DNA from: Piliocolobus tephrosceles | Lineage: Eukaryota > Chordata > Mammalia > Primates > Cercopithecidae | Length of the DNA stretch: 64,000 nucleotides | NCBI RefSeq assembly: GCF_002776525.5 | Contig: NC_045453.1 | Location: 33,595,117 to 33,659,116, forward strand | Direction of reading: 5' to 3' | In this document: positions 48,150 through 59,934 of the stretch, piece after piece | How the letters are laid out: each line of letters opens with the position of its first letter | Position numbering within the stretch: position 1 is the stretch's first letter | The notes under the pieces: generated by a model | Told to the model about the DNA's origin: nothing | Databases searched by the model: none | The model's input: the letters and a program-made list of their open reading frames with translations, nothing else | Made by a program: the position numbers and the translations under genes

Positions 48150-48418
48150 GCAGAGGTCAGAGGGTTTTTTGCTGTGTGTGTGTGTGTGTGTGTTTTATTT
48201 GTTTTACTTTCTATAAAGGGACGAGTGGTAAACTCTTTAGGCTTTGTAGGCCATTTGGCCTTTATAGCAACTACTCAACTCTGCTATTGTAGCATGAAGA
48301 CAGCCACAGACAGCACATAAATAAATGAGCATGGCTGTGTTCCAATAAAACTTTATTTACAAATGGCAAGCTGGGGGCCAGATTTGGCTGGCAGGTTACA
48401 GTGCGCCAAACCCTGACC
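48150..48418. mobile_element. hAT-like DNA transposon fossil with internal (TG)n
   Basis: Same family and orientation as 22353. Landmarks: 'tttctataaagggacgagtg', 'tttaggctttgtaggccatt', 'agcaactactcaactctgct' and 'ttccaataaaactttattta'. A (TG)10 microsatellite (48173-48193) interrupts its left end. Confidence 0.65.
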
Positions 48419-49536
48419 TATAAGAGGTGTCACCCTAAGATGGAAGGATCTTGGACTCCTGATTAATCACTTGGGAAGCCTCCTTCCAGACATCTGCATT
48501 GTAAGAAATCACTTTTATTGGATTAAGAAAGATACCAAGAATTAGTGTTGTTGACTATGAAATGCAGTCTACCCTGACTAGGATTGTTACTCTTTTATCT
48601 TCTTTGTACTGTTTGTAACATTTTCTTTTCCTTTGCACACATATTTTTATTAACTTTATTTTTGGGGATGTGATTGTTTGCCTGAAGAGCGGCTTCCATT
48701 TTAGATGGCTGCCTTATGAGAAAACCCTTGATCACTAGAACTTTTTGAAACTTAGATATGCATCTCTGCATTCCATGTGTATCAGCCAATGCCATTCTGT
48801 AAATTCCTTCCTCTAAAACTAACCACATGTTTTCTGTGCTGTCATACACAGCAACATTACTGCAGTTAGAACCAAAGACTAAAATACATTGCTCCAAATT
48901 TAATTAAATTTGAATTAGATGAGCTTGGTTTCTGCTGAACTGTTCATTTCTGCAAAGGGTGGGGAGTTTCTGATACACCAAACTAATGAGCACCCAGGGA
49001 TCCAGCAGGGAGGATCCTCTGATGATGTGGGACCATTCTTGCCAACCATAAATATGTTTCCTAGCTTAAGAAGTAACTGATAGTCCTCTAGGGACCCCCA
49101 GTATGCCTCAGGTAGGAAACGTGCTTCCATAAGCAAGAATCAACCAAACTTTGGAAGACCTATCATTTTCCTCATTTTCCAATTCAACCCCCAGAAGACA
49201 ACTATGCAATTTATGCCCACACAAATGTTGGGGCACAGAGGGACCTAGGAGGAAAATGAGAAGCTGGGTAAGTAATGCACTATGGAGACTCTAGCAGGAA
49301 ATTATTTGTGTGTTCTTCATGGCCTTGGTCTAAACGTGGCCCCTGAGCCTAGGACTTCAGGGCTTACTTATTTTCCAGCCCTTCCCAACCTCCTCTGCAG
49401 AACCAGTGTGGGGCCCAGAGTCAACCTTACTCAGCATTTATGTGGTCAAAGAGCTGCCGCTCTTTGTTTTAGATTATTTTCAATCATCTGCATATTTCTG
49501 TAGCTTCACAGTCTCTTCTGGTTCCCACTACCACCT
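48419..49536. other. Unassigned; two adjacent minus-strand frames
   Basis: Left end (48430-48510) is weakly MER5-like. The remainder holds the unidentified minus frames 48595-48897 and 48915-49136 (separate entry). No repeat recognised. Confidence 0.4.
48595..48897 (-). other. Unidentified 100-codon open frame
   Basis: A minus-strand frame of 100 codons with balanced, non-repetitive composition (cysteines, aromatic residues, K/R-rich C-terminus, e.g. 'MCAKEKKMLQTVQRR'). A second frame of 73 codons (48915-49136) lies just upstream on the same strand but in a different phase, so a decayed longer frame with a frameshift is possible. I cannot link it to any protein family. It could be chance, or part of an unrecognised repeat or processed pseudogene. 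Confidence 0.2.
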
Positions 49537-49975
49537 GTAGTGGGTTGAATGATGGTCCCCCCAAAAATATATCCACATCCTAATCCCAGGAACCTGTAAA
49601 TATTACCATATATGTCAAAATGTGTAAGTAGGTTAAGGATATTGAGAGGAGAATATTATCTTGAATGTGTGGGTTGGCCCTAAAGATAATCACATGCATC
49701 CTTATAAGACAGACACACAGAAGAGAAGATGATGTGAGGGTGAGGGAAGGGATTGGAGTGATGAGACCCCAAGTCCAGAAATGCCTGGAGCCCCCAGAAG
49801 ATGGAAGAGGCAGAAAGCATCCTTCCCCACAATCCTTTGGAAGAATTATAACCCTGTCCACACCTCAGTTTCAGATGCCTGCCCCCCAGAACTTTGAGAT
49901 CTTCAATTTTGGTTGTTTGAAGCCACCCAGTTTGTGGTCATTTGTTATAGCAGCTGCAGGAAATGCATACCATTC
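49537..49975 (+). mobile_element. MLT1-type LTR (ERVL-MaLR)
   Basis: Forward MLT1: 'tagtgggttgaatgatggtc', 'atccacatcctaatcccagg', 'aacctgtaaatattacc', 'aagtaggttaaggatattga', 'catccttataagac', 'cagaactttgagatcttcaa', 'gccacccagtttgtggtcat' and 'ttgttatagcagctgcagg'. About 440 bp, solo. Confidence 0.85.
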
Positions 49976-50034
49976 AACCTCCCAAAAATGATTTTTAAAA
50001 TCATCATTCATTCATTGAATAAACATATCGATAC

Positions 50035-50225
50035 CCCTAATTTTAATGGGCCTTAACGCTGTATAGGCACTGCCCTGAGCACTTCCACATGGTGGCATTT
50101 AACCCTCTCCATACAATCACTGCTACCACCCCTTCATAGTCAGGGCAGCTGAAGCTCAGAACGTAGGGATAACTTGTTCAAGGTCACATGGCAAGTGGCA
50201 GAATCCTGGATTCAAATCTAAGCTG
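50035..50225 (-). mobile_element. MIR fossil
   Basis: 'gtataggcactgccctgagc', 'agggcagctgaagctcagaa', 'acttgttcaaggtcacatgg', 'caagtggcagaatcctggat' and 'tcaaatctaagctgacc' match reverse-orientation MIR. Confidence 0.78.
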
Positions 50226-52198
50226 ACCTTTCTCCAACACCTTCCTTTTGTCCACTTCCCTGGAGTTCCACATCTGTTCCAGGTTCTGGTGGGTCCCCAG
50301 CCTGAGATTAGGAGACGCTGCATGCACCAGGCCTGGGGTGGCTGCAGCCAGAGGTGTCCCGTCCTGTCTTTTCATCTCCAGAGTGCACCTTACTTGGCTC
50401 AAAGAACTAATATGGAGCTGAATGAGACATGAATGCCTTATATATCTTATTAAGACATGGTAGAGGAGGATGGTAGGGAATGTTCTACACCTATTAAGGT
50501 TTCCACCCTCCTGTTTTTATTATGTCACCTTTCTTACCTGGTCAAAATCAATCATATGAGAGAAAAATATCCACCAATTGTTTCAACAATACCATAGCTA
50601 TCCCACAATTCTGTAAGGGTAAAATTCAAAGAGGCTCTAGAGCTCACTGCTGCAGTCGTTTCCTGTGGTCTGGAATCCCATTATGACATGGTGAAGAAGG
50701 AGGAAGCCTGGGCAGTGGGGGGAAGAAATTGAGGAGGATTCCCAGCTCGCCCACCAGTACTTGGCTGTGTGATCTGCTTAACCCTTGTCAACTTCCATCA
50801 AGTAATAATAATTTCAAAATAGCACATCATAATGCCAAAATAATAATGTCATCTGCACAGAACTATAGTGTGCATTTCATTAAAATACTCCACTAAATTT
50901 TGGGCACCATGGTTAGGTCAGGAAGCAGCTGTTTCTTCTCTCTCCTGGGCTTTCAAATAATCTAATTTTATTTACATTTCTTATTTAATTTTAAGAGACT
51001 TGATTAATTAAAAAGTGTCTGACTAGCTCTGATTCTCAAAATCATGTGTCGGTAATGGGGAAATCTCATGGGAACAAAGATTCAATCATGCGTTGATCAT
51101 CAACTCTCATCCAGTTGCCGTGGCAATCTAGAGTATCATGGCGCCCTCCACAGATATTCCAGCAAACTTTGGTGCAGACTAAAATTAAGCAGGTGCATTT
51201 TGTTAGAGCAATACCAGTGGGAGCAATATTGAGCTGAGGGGTCAAGCTATACCTCTGTGGTGATTCTCAAATTGTCATGAGCAAGTGATATTTGCAAGAG
51301 AACAGTTAATCAGTCCCTATAGAAAAATCATGAAAATGTACTACAACATGGAACACTTTGCCTGTTGAGTATATAAAAGAGCAAGGTCAGAGAAGGCAGT
51401 AATTCTGTTACAACAGAGATGATATTGAAGGACGAGTCAATGCTCAGCGCTGTGTTAGACAAAGTCAGGTATTGTTACGTCATGATGAAGAGTCCATGTG
51501 ATGCTCATTGACTTCTTTCAAGATGTTTAGAGATTTCAGTTTTTCAAGTGAAGATAACCAACAACTTTTAGCCCTCAAAAATTGTGCCTGGCAAGAAACC
51601 TTTTGAAAATTTCCAGCCCAGATTGTGTGTCATGTGGTCCGAGGGATGTTTTACTCTGGCCACCTGCTGACAAGTTACATAAAAAATACCCACATACGAT
51701 GTCTGAGATGGGAGCTAGGGTAGTCGTAGAAGTAGCAAATGTGCTACTTCAAATAATAGTAAACTGTTGAATTAAATTTTTATTTGTTCATTCATTCCTG
51801 GCTTGGGATAGGGACTTGGACTGGAGTTTATAAATAAGATTAGGAGGCCTGTGCCTGGGAAGTCCATCCAAACAACCCAATTTGAAGGGCTTTGACATCT
51901 AGGCTTGGAGAATTCATTGCATGACATGAATAAAATTTTCTTAAGATTTTTGTGTTAGACCAATCCAGATGTTCTAGATTAAATCTCATGGTCTTGAAGG
52001 GGATAGTCTCATCTACTCGGAGTGGCTAGGTAGGATTAGTAATAAAGGCCAAACAATTTGCATATTGCACAGAAGAAGGTGACAGTATTCCAAAAGAGCT
52101 GGATGAGCATCCTAAGCAAGAAGTGTAGCACTGAGCTCTAACAGCATGTTGATTCTAGTTGCCACTGTGGCTGACACTGAACACAGTAATCATAATTG
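50226..52198. other. 2 kb unassigned sequence
   Basis: No repeat recognised. A/T-rich around 50780-51010; no domain-bearing frame. Confidence 0.4.
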
Positions 52199-52977
52199 TG
52201 GTGGTGATGATGATAATGGTGATGGTGGTGATGACAATGATGACACTGATAATGATGATGGTGGTGGTGATGATAATGGTGATGATGGTGGTAGCTATGC
52301 TACTGATGATGACATAATGATGTGATGATGAAGATGGTGATGGTCATGGTAGAAATGATGATGGTAGGGATGATAATGGTGATGGTGATGATGATGGTGG
52401 TGGTGATGGTCATAGTTATGCTACTGACGATGATAAATGATGATGGTGGTGATGATAATGGTGATGATGGTGGTAGTTATGATACTGATGATGATATAAT
52501 GATGTGATGATGAAGATGGTGATGGTCACAGTAGAAATGATGATGGTAAGGATGATGGTAATGGTGATGGTGATGATAATGATGATGGTGGTGATGATAA
52601 TGGTGGTGGTGGTGGTAGCTATGCTACTGATGATGATGTAATGATGTGACAATGAAGATGTGATGGTCACAGTAGAAATGATGATGGTAGGAATGATGAT
52701 AATGGTGACGGTGATGATGATGGTGGTGGTGATGGTCATAGTTATGTTACTGATGATGATAAATGATGATGATGGTGATGATGATAATGGTGGTGATGGT
52801 GGTAGTTACGTTACTGATGAGGATTTAATGATGTGATGACGATGATGTGATGATGGAGATGGTGATGGTAGTGATGGTGATGCTAGGGATAATAATAATG
52901 CTGATGGTGATGGTGAGCTTGATGATGATGATGGTGGTGGTGATAGTGAAATATGATGGTGTGATGATGATGATGAT
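52199..52977. repeat. (TGATGG)-type array 2 with ~325-bp higher-order repeat
   Basis: Imperfect TGA/TGG trinucleotide array. Variant blocks 'gtagctatgctactgatgat' (52291, 52615), 'catagttatg' (52411, 52737) and 'gtagtta[tc]g' (52473, 52802) recur in the same order. Offsets are 324, 326 and 329 bp, so the centre consists of two copies of a ~325-bp unit that is itself built of trinucleotides. Minus-strand frames rich in T/I/H are artefacts. Confidence 0.95.
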
Positions 52978-53012
52978 AGAAACCTGAAGTTTATCGAAGG
53001 CTACCTATACAG

Positions 53013-53240
53013 GAGGTATTGGCAAACTATGGTCCATGGGTTAAATTTGGCCCACTTTCTGTTTATGTAAATAAAATTTGATTATCACACAACCACACCC
53101 ATTTATTTGCATATTGTTTTTCACTACCATCACACTACAACAGCAGAGTGGAATAGTTGTAATAGACTCTAGGGGCCCCAAAGCCTAACATTTTTCCTAT
53201 TTGATCCTTTGCAGGTAAAGTATGAAAACTTCTGCTGTAG
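53013..53240. mobile_element. hAT-like DNA transposon fossil (inverted relative to 48150)
   Basis: 'ggcaaactatggtccatggg', 'gtaaataaaatttgattatc', 'catttatttgcatattg', 'gccccaaagcctaacatt' and 'gcaggtaaagtatgaaaact' are the complement of landmarks in the 48150 copy. The same family, opposite orientation. Confidence 0.65.
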
Positions 53241-53315
53241 AGAAAGGAAGGTATTTACCAGTCTAGTTTTGCTCAAGCTTCAGTGCACATAAAAACTACT
53301 TAGAGGGTATACTAT

Positions 53316-54195
53316 TGTGATTTATAGTAAGACATGTAAATACTGGTTTTCATCCCTGGTTCCTGGCACTGAGCTACTAAATCACTTTTACTTTCCTGTG
53401 TGATATGTGTGCTAGGTGCTTATTTTGTCCTGACATTTGGTCTTTGACCCTGGTTCCTGAGACAGAGTTCCTAGTCTCTTGGAATTTCCTGGGTGATTAG
53501 AGCATGTTTTGTTCTAAGGAGGTGAATCTTGGTGGGCTCCTGGATGGGGGCTGGTAGCCAGAAGCAACAAGGCATGATTAGAAGCCTGGAAGTTCCAGCT
53601 CCATTTCCAACCCTCCAGCCTCTGGGAAGAAAGGAGGAGCTAGAGATTGAGTCAATAATTGATCATGCCTGTGTGACAAGGCCTGCATAAATATCCCTTA
53701 ACTACAGGGTTTAGAGAACTTGCAGGTTGGTGAACACATTTCAGGGCAAGGAGAGTGGTGCAGCCCAGTTTGATGGGGTCAAAAGCTGCTGCACTCAAGA
53801 CACTTCCAGATCTTGCTGCCCATACCTGCTCATCTGGCTGTTCAGCTGTGTCTTTTATTATAGCCTTTATCATACAATAAACTGATAAGCATAAGCATTT
53901 TCCTTAGTTCTATGAGCGCACTAGCAAAGTATTGAACCTGACGAGGGGAGCATGCAGACACTGATGTACAGCTGGTCAGTCAGAAGCACAAGTGACCACC
54001 TGAGACTTGCAATTGGCGTCTGGAGTGGGGGCGGTCTTGTGGGACCGAGCCCTTATCCTGTGAGACCTACACTAACTCCAGTCAGTGTGAGGATTGAATT
54101 GAATTGTATGACACCTAGCTGATGTCAGAGAATTGGTTGTTGATAGGGACAAAACCCACACATTTTGGTGACCAGAAGCCAAGTGTGAGAATATA
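53316..54195 (+). mobile_element. Unnamed LTR-like interspersed repeat
   Basis: About 880 bp beginning 'tgtgatttatagtaagacat'. It has a TATA-like 'cctgcataaatatccc' (about 53690), a polyadenylation signal 'caataaactgataagc' (about 53875), then 'ggcgtctggagtgggggcgg', 'ttgtgggaccgagcccttat' and 'gtatgacacctagctgatgt' near the end. The U3/R/U5-like order and my recollection of a recurrent human repeat suggest an ERV LTR. I cannot name the family and no target duplication was found. Confidence 0.5.
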
Positions 54196-55510
54196 TAGAG
54201 ACAGACAGTTTGATATTTCCTCACAGGGGGCTTGTATGATTAGACTCCTCGGCAGTTGTCTGTGGACAGCTCTTTGATAAACACCTTATGGGGTCCAGCC
54301 ATGTGGGTTTTGAGACAGTATTAAGTGCCTCTGATCCTCTAGTCTATCAAATGAGGCTTGCATTTGATCTAGAGGTATTGGAAAATCGAACTGATGAAAA
54401 GTTTAAAAATTCAACATTACATAAATTCAAGTAGAATTAAGCCAGCTCAATCCTCCTTAACAGATAAACACCTTCAAGCTTCTTGCACAGACCAGGATAT
54501 AGAATTTTAAGTTTGTCAGTCTCTAAGTAGACCCACTGGAGAAAATTGCACTTTGCCTTTAAATGATTTACTGCTGTGATTTCCAGGGGAGCTTAACTGC
54601 TCACCATTGTCTCCAGGCAGTTCATTCTCCAATTCTCAGACACGTTGTCTCAAGAAACCACTGTTTTCAGTTTGCAATATTTTTTCTGAAATTTTTCTGA
54701 GAAGATACAGCTAAATTAAATTATTCTTCATGCTACCAAACATGAGTTATGGTCTCCATCTCATTTAGCAACTTCTGCAGTTTATCACCATTAAAAATGG
54801 TCTAAAAGGGCTTAATTTAGGTAATAGATTCCTCAATTCAGAGTCTGCTTCCCTCTGGTTTAAGCTGCTGTTTCTCATGCCACAGAAAGACGGAGTCTGT
54901 CTCTGAACAGATATTACCGATTTCCACATAATGTTCCTGAAGTCTGAGCTGACTTTTCATGAAGTGAGACAGATGCATGGAGCTAACTCCAGCCACCTGC
55001 TGTGGCTTCTGATTGACATTTTAAATGAAAGAGGGAGGACACAGACAGAAATCCCTGCCATTCTGTGGGAAAGGAATGTTGGCCAAAAGGGCTGTAACAG
55101 TTCCACTCTTTCTGGCCTCCCTTACCACTAAATCCACAGGCAAAGGGGAGCTATCTTTCTTGGATTAGTCAACTGTAAAAGCAGAGATAATGAGACACAG
55201 GTAAATCAGAGCAGGTTGATGTGGAAACTTATGTCGGAGTGGACAGATGCTGAAAAATGGCAGATGGGATTAGGGGAAACACACCTCAGCTTGAAAAGGA
55301 GCTTTATGGAAAACAACGTCAGTATTTGAGTTGAAGGAAGATATAATGCCCATAAGAAATAGGAGTCCCAGAATGTTCACTTGCTCAGTTTCCTAATACA
55401 GTGTCATCTGAGTGTCTCATTGACCCCATGCTTTCTAATAATATTTGAAGGCATTTTCATTCAAAAGACCTGCTATTTCCATACATAAAACTAATGTATG
55501 TTGATTGTGG
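54196..55510. other. 1.3 kb unassigned sequence
   Basis: No repeat recognised and no supported frame. Confidence 0.4.
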
Positions 55511-55545
55511 TATGTGTGTCTCTGTGTGTGTGTGTGTGTGTGTAT
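55511..55545. repeat. (TG)n microsatellite
   Basis: Imperfect left part (tgtgtctctg) then about 10 uninterrupted TG. Confidence 0.92.
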
Positions 55546-55559
55546 TCAGAAAATACAGA

Positions 55560-55857
55560 TTTTTTTTTTTTTTTTTTAAAGATAGGGTCTCACTGTTACC
55601 CAGGCTGGAGCTCAGTGGCATGATCTCGGCTCACTGCAACCTCCACTTTCCCAGGCTCAAGTGATTGTCCATCCTCAACCTCCCAAGTAGCTGGGACTAC
55701 AGGCACAAACCACCAACACCTGGCTAATTTTTGTATTTTTTGTAAAGACTGGGTTTTGTCATGTTGCATATGCTGGTCTTGAACTGAACTCAAAACCATC
55801 CACATACCTTGGCCTCCCAAAGTGCTGGATTACAGGCGTGAGCCACCACACCCAACC
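55560..55857 (-). mobile_element. Alu element, old (AluJ-like)
   Basis: Antisense Alu with 18-T run, 'gggtctcactgttacccagg', 'tcccaagtagctgggactac' and 'gtgagccaccacacccaacc'. Many substitutions and small indels suggest an early subfamily. Confidence 0.93.
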
Positions 55858-55997
55858 GAAAGCAGAGAAATTTATATATAAGAAAGTGAAAATATCCCAG
55901 ATTCCCTAAACATACATATAACCATGTGAATGTTTCATGTTTTATGCTCTTTTTGGTTGTTTCCCATGTACCAATAAGTATCTAGATAGAGATATAG

Positions 55998-56093
55998 ATT
56001 GATCACAGAATTGTGATCAATCACAATTGATCTTGTGCTTCTCAGCAACCCAAGCCATCAGGATCTTGTGCTTCTCAGCAACCCAAGCCATCT
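55998..56093. repeat. Overlapping inverted repeats plus 33-bp tandem duplication
   Basis: Inverted repeat attgatcac (55998-56006) / gtgatcaat (56013-56021) overlaps a second one attgtga (56010-56016) / tcacaat (56021-56027). Immediately after, a 33-bp unit starting 'gatcttgtgcttctcagc' occurs twice (56029-56061, 56062-56093). Confidence 0.92.
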
Positions 56094-57084
56094 GAACAGT
56101 ATCTCATGGACACGTTTTCCAATTACTACGTACAGACATTTGTTATCACTTTTTAATGACAACATGATATCCTACTGAGTGAACGAATCACAATTTAAAT
56201 AGTGGCCTATTTGGGACAGGTAAGATGTTCCCAGTGTTGGTGTGTTTCACTAATGAGCCACCAGATGTGCACCCATGGCAACCTTGGTCCAACCTTTTCT
56301 TATCACAAAAGGTATCAAGGTGAGACTAATGCCATACCTTCACCGTTCCCCTTCCAGCCCCAGGCCACAGTGCTGGCAGCTGCCTCCACACAATGGGAAG
56401 AAAAGCCCAAATAGAACTGTCCACAGACCTTTCCACTTGTCCATGCCTTCTGCCTACACCCCTCTGACTCAGGGCACATTAAGGAGGCATGCCAGCGCTT
56501 CCTCAGCTTACCTCCTGTGCTACCCCCACATCCCCTTCCACTTCATCTGGACTGTACAAAATAGGAGAAACACTTGATAGCACAAAGTTTCTCTCTGCCA
56601 CTGTGGGGCAAACAAGGCCTGACTTCCTGTAGGCAAAGGATTAATCCACCTTCCTTAAAGTCACTCCTTTAACAGGTAAACTGGATTCCAGGGCACGCAG
56701 CCTTGGCCCTTGGTTCCCAGACACCTGCTGAAGTCCGAGTCACAAACTCTCCACAAACGAGGGAAAGGTATGTCCACCGTGGGGCATCCAGATTTCCTCT
56801 CCTTATCACCAGGCCGGGGCTCCATTCCCTCTCCAAGGAGTTGCCAGGGGATCTCTAGAGAGTGGCAATTTTTCTTTGATTTTTCAGCCTTAGAGACTGA
56901 TGGATGAATAATGATTGGTAATTTGACTTTACACCAGGACATCAATTTGTATTTGAGGAAAACATAGAAGCCTCAACACAGAGTAAGTCCACAATGATTT
57001 CAGAAGACCTGATTTTAAGAGGCAGGCTGAGAGCTTTAAAATTACTTGCTAGCAATCTAAATACAATCACTGAAGTCCAGTCAC
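56094..57084. other. 1-kb unassigned sequence
   Basis: No repeat recognised. A 100-codon frame at 56275-56577 lacks a domain. Confidence 0.4.
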
Positions 57085-57170
57085 GGGTACAGAGGGAATT
57101 GTTATACTATTCTCTCTACTTTTATGTGTATTTGAAGGTTTTCATAATAAAAAGTTAACCAAAAGTAATC
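57085..57170 (+). mobile_element. Possible L1M 3' terminal fragment
   Basis: 'gttatactattctctctact' and 'ttttcataataaaaagtt' resemble the end of an old L1M 3'UTR. Weak. Confidence 0.35.
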
Positions 57171-58577
57171 TATATAAACTTAGCTATGAGAATGTAAGTG
57201 CCCTAATGGATTTAAAACAATTCTATTCTTAAAAAAAAAAGAGGCACACACACACAAACACACACATTGAGTTTCAAATTACACCTTAAAATATGTGAGC
57301 CTTACTTTCTGCTCCCCATTCCATCACAAATTATTTGCAAGTTTGTATTGTAAATTCCATTTTCTTTTTCCTGACGGAGAATGTCACGCTGTGGGGAAAA
57401 ATCCATTCAGCTGTAGGTCCAGGGAACTCAGAATTCCCCAGTTGCTTGTGTTTCTAAAAGAGGGGGAGAGAAAGTCACACAAAGCCGAGGAGAGAGAGGA
57501 GGATGGGAAAAGAAGTTGGTCGAATACAGAACAGAAGCACAGGGGTCCCCTCTTTGGGATGCCCCTCCTCCCCCCCGGATTCAGCTGCATATCCTTCCTT
57601 CTCTGTAAGTGTTCTTGCCTTGAGGTCATTAAAACGCCCCTGATTTATAGCAAGTCTGCAGTAATTTTACTGGGGCTCTCACAAAGAGTTATTGTTGTGA
57701 TGGTTTGAGCAGAGCGAGTACTGAGGAACCACATGGTCAGGCCTTCCACAAGCTGTTGCTCCCCCCAGTTCCATAGCTCCCTGAAAGATGGATGATAGCA
57801 GGGACTGTGGTTTCACAGCAGGACCCAGAGTAGGCCTAGGCCAAGGCGGCTGAATTCTAGAGCTGTGTTCTGAGATAACGTCTGCACATCAGGCAACTAT
57901 CATCTCTGCTCAGCTGGAAACCAGGAAGGCAGAGGCGGTGCGGTGGCTGACGGCTCCCAAGCATCTATCCCTCCTTTCTGCCTATCCGCAGCCTCACGCT
58001 TTTCAACCCCTGGCTTTCCCGAGGCACTCAGTAATTTTTGCTCACCTTATAGAGGCTCTCCTCCTAGATTTTATGCTGGAAATATGCCTCTGAGCCCCAG
58101 TTGTTCACAAGGAAGTGGTCTTCAAATACACACCTGCATTATATGAACGAAAGGTAGGGAAGAGGTGTGCAGCGAGGAGAGGAGCCGCCTCCCCTGTGTG
58201 TGTGTTTGATGAAGCATTTTCATCCAAAAGAAAGATGGATTGCCAACCAGACCCCGGCATCTGACATGCAATTATGTCAGCTCGCCCCATATGCAAAATC
58301 TGCAGGTGCAAACCTTGAGTCCAAAGACGACCCTTTAAATCATACCCTTCCAAAGACTCTGGTGGTTCCTGCTGGAGCAGGGAGGCTGCTGAGAGGTGAG
58401 ACTGCTTGAGTAACTCAGTCATTACTTTTCTTCTCACTCTTCATGGTGCTTTTTTTGTCCAGGGGAGGCCTTTCTGTGCTGAGAAATTACAAGTCCTTTT
58501 TCAGATCAGATACACGGCTTGTGGGCTTTTCCCATGCACAGCGTAAGCAAGGGGAGGAGCTTTTGTTTTGTGAGCTT
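57171..58577. other. 1.4 kb unassigned sequence
   Basis: A short A10 and (CA)n at 57230-57268. The 137-codon plus frame at 57295-57708 and the 110-codon minus frame at 58105-58437 have no recognised domain. Confidence 0.4.
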
Positions 58578-58617
58578 GTTTTGAACAAGATGTTTTGAAC
58601 AAGATGTTTTGAACATC
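58578..58617. repeat. 14-bp tandem repeat, ~2.8 copies
   Basis: Unit gttttgaacaagat begins at 58578, 58592 and 58606; the third copy is partial (gttttgaacatc). Confidence 0.93.
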
Positions 58618-59476
58618 TGACTCCAAAGAGAGAAGCAGCCCTGGTTTATCAGTCTGTCTGATTCTGACACTGGACATCCCCTGTTTCTGCTGGAATTCTG
58701 CACCCCTTTCATGTGCATTACCGAAAGGTGCCTCTAAAAATGCTGTTGCCCTCAGTCTGTTCCCACCAATGTCTTTACTGTAGTCAGCCCTCCATCTGCC
58801 AAGAGGTGGCTTGCAAGCATCCTCACCCTCTACGACCTTACTGACTACTCATTCCAGCTTTGCATACTCTCTCTCTTTCTCCCTCTCTCTCCCCACTCGT
58901 CTCTTCTCTCTTTAAGCTCCAATTGTACATTGTCCCTCTTTGTCATTTTTCTCATTTTACCATATATTATGGTTAATTGCGTGCTTCCCTTACCCACATT
59001 AATAACAATGAAATTAGTAGGTCGAGTCCATAACGTGAGTCTCTGTGCTAACAGTCTTGCATGCCCTGCCTAATAAAATCCTTGGTACCACTGATTCTGT
59101 TCCAGGCACTGCAGATCAAGTGAACAAACAAAGCTATGAAAACCACTCCCTTTCTGAAGCATGTGGTTTAGTTGGAGGAGAAAGCCATAAACAAGGCACA
59201 AATGACTAAAATAATTTTAGATGATAGCAAGTGCTATGAAGTTAATAAAACACACTAAGGCTTGTTGAGCATCATTTGAACTAAGATCTGAGGGCTGAGA
59301 ATGAGCCATTCAAGAGCTCTAGGAAAAGCAATCCACAAAGAGGGTGGAGCAAGTGGGAAGGATCTGAGAAAACAGAAGTCTAGGGCAAGTGAGGCAGAGC
59401 AGTCAGGAGGGAGGCAGGAAGTGAGAGAGGTGGGACAAGTGAGTGAGGCCAGGTCCTGTAGAGCCTGGTGTCATCT
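58618..59476. other. Unassigned sequence with a CT-rich tract
   Basis: Pyrimidine tract (ctctctctctttctccctc type) at 58866-58918. Otherwise no repeat recognised. Confidence 0.45.
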
Positions 59477-59478
59477 GG

Positions 59479-59762
59479 GGACAGCCAGATTCAACAGGGA
59501 GCACCCATATTCACCTGGGCACAGTCAGATTCACCCGGGAGCACCCATACTCACCTGGGCACAGCCAGATTCAACAGGGAGCACCCATATTCACCTGGGC
59601 ACAGTCCGATTCACCCGGGAGCACCCATATTCACCTGGACACAGCCAGATTCACCTGCAAGCACCCATCACAGACAGCTTCACCTGGGAATATCCAGATT
59701 CACCTGTGTATATTCATGTTCACCTGGGCACAGCCAGATTCACCAGCCACACCCGGATTCTC
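59479..59762. repeat. Minisatellite with 20/40/80-bp periodicity
   Basis: 40-bp units begin exactly at 59481, 59521, 59561, 59601 and 59641. Units 1 and 3 are identical over 40 bp, and units 2 and 4 share 'cacccggg' and differ at three positions, giving an ABAB 80-bp order. The right part decays to 20-bp units ('ttcacctgggaatatccaga') at 59679, 59699, 59719 and 59739, showing a 20-bp ancestral unit. All three plus frames stay open across it. Confidence 0.96.
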
Positions 59763-59934
59763 ACAGCCAATGGACAGTCAGATGCACCAGTGCTCACATT
59801 CCAGCCCCAGCTGCCTGATGCTCCAGGGCAAGAGTCATTCTCATCATCTCATACAGCACAGGCAGCTCAACCACCATGCAGCTGGCCTGGATGGGGCACC
59901 CAGGGCTGTGCAAGCCCTGGCGCCTTGAGTCTGC

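Noticed and set aside
59479..59762. Regular repeats resembling a CRISPR array
   Set aside because: Units are contiguous 20/40-bp tandem repeats without unique spacers, in a primate genome; this is a minisatellite.
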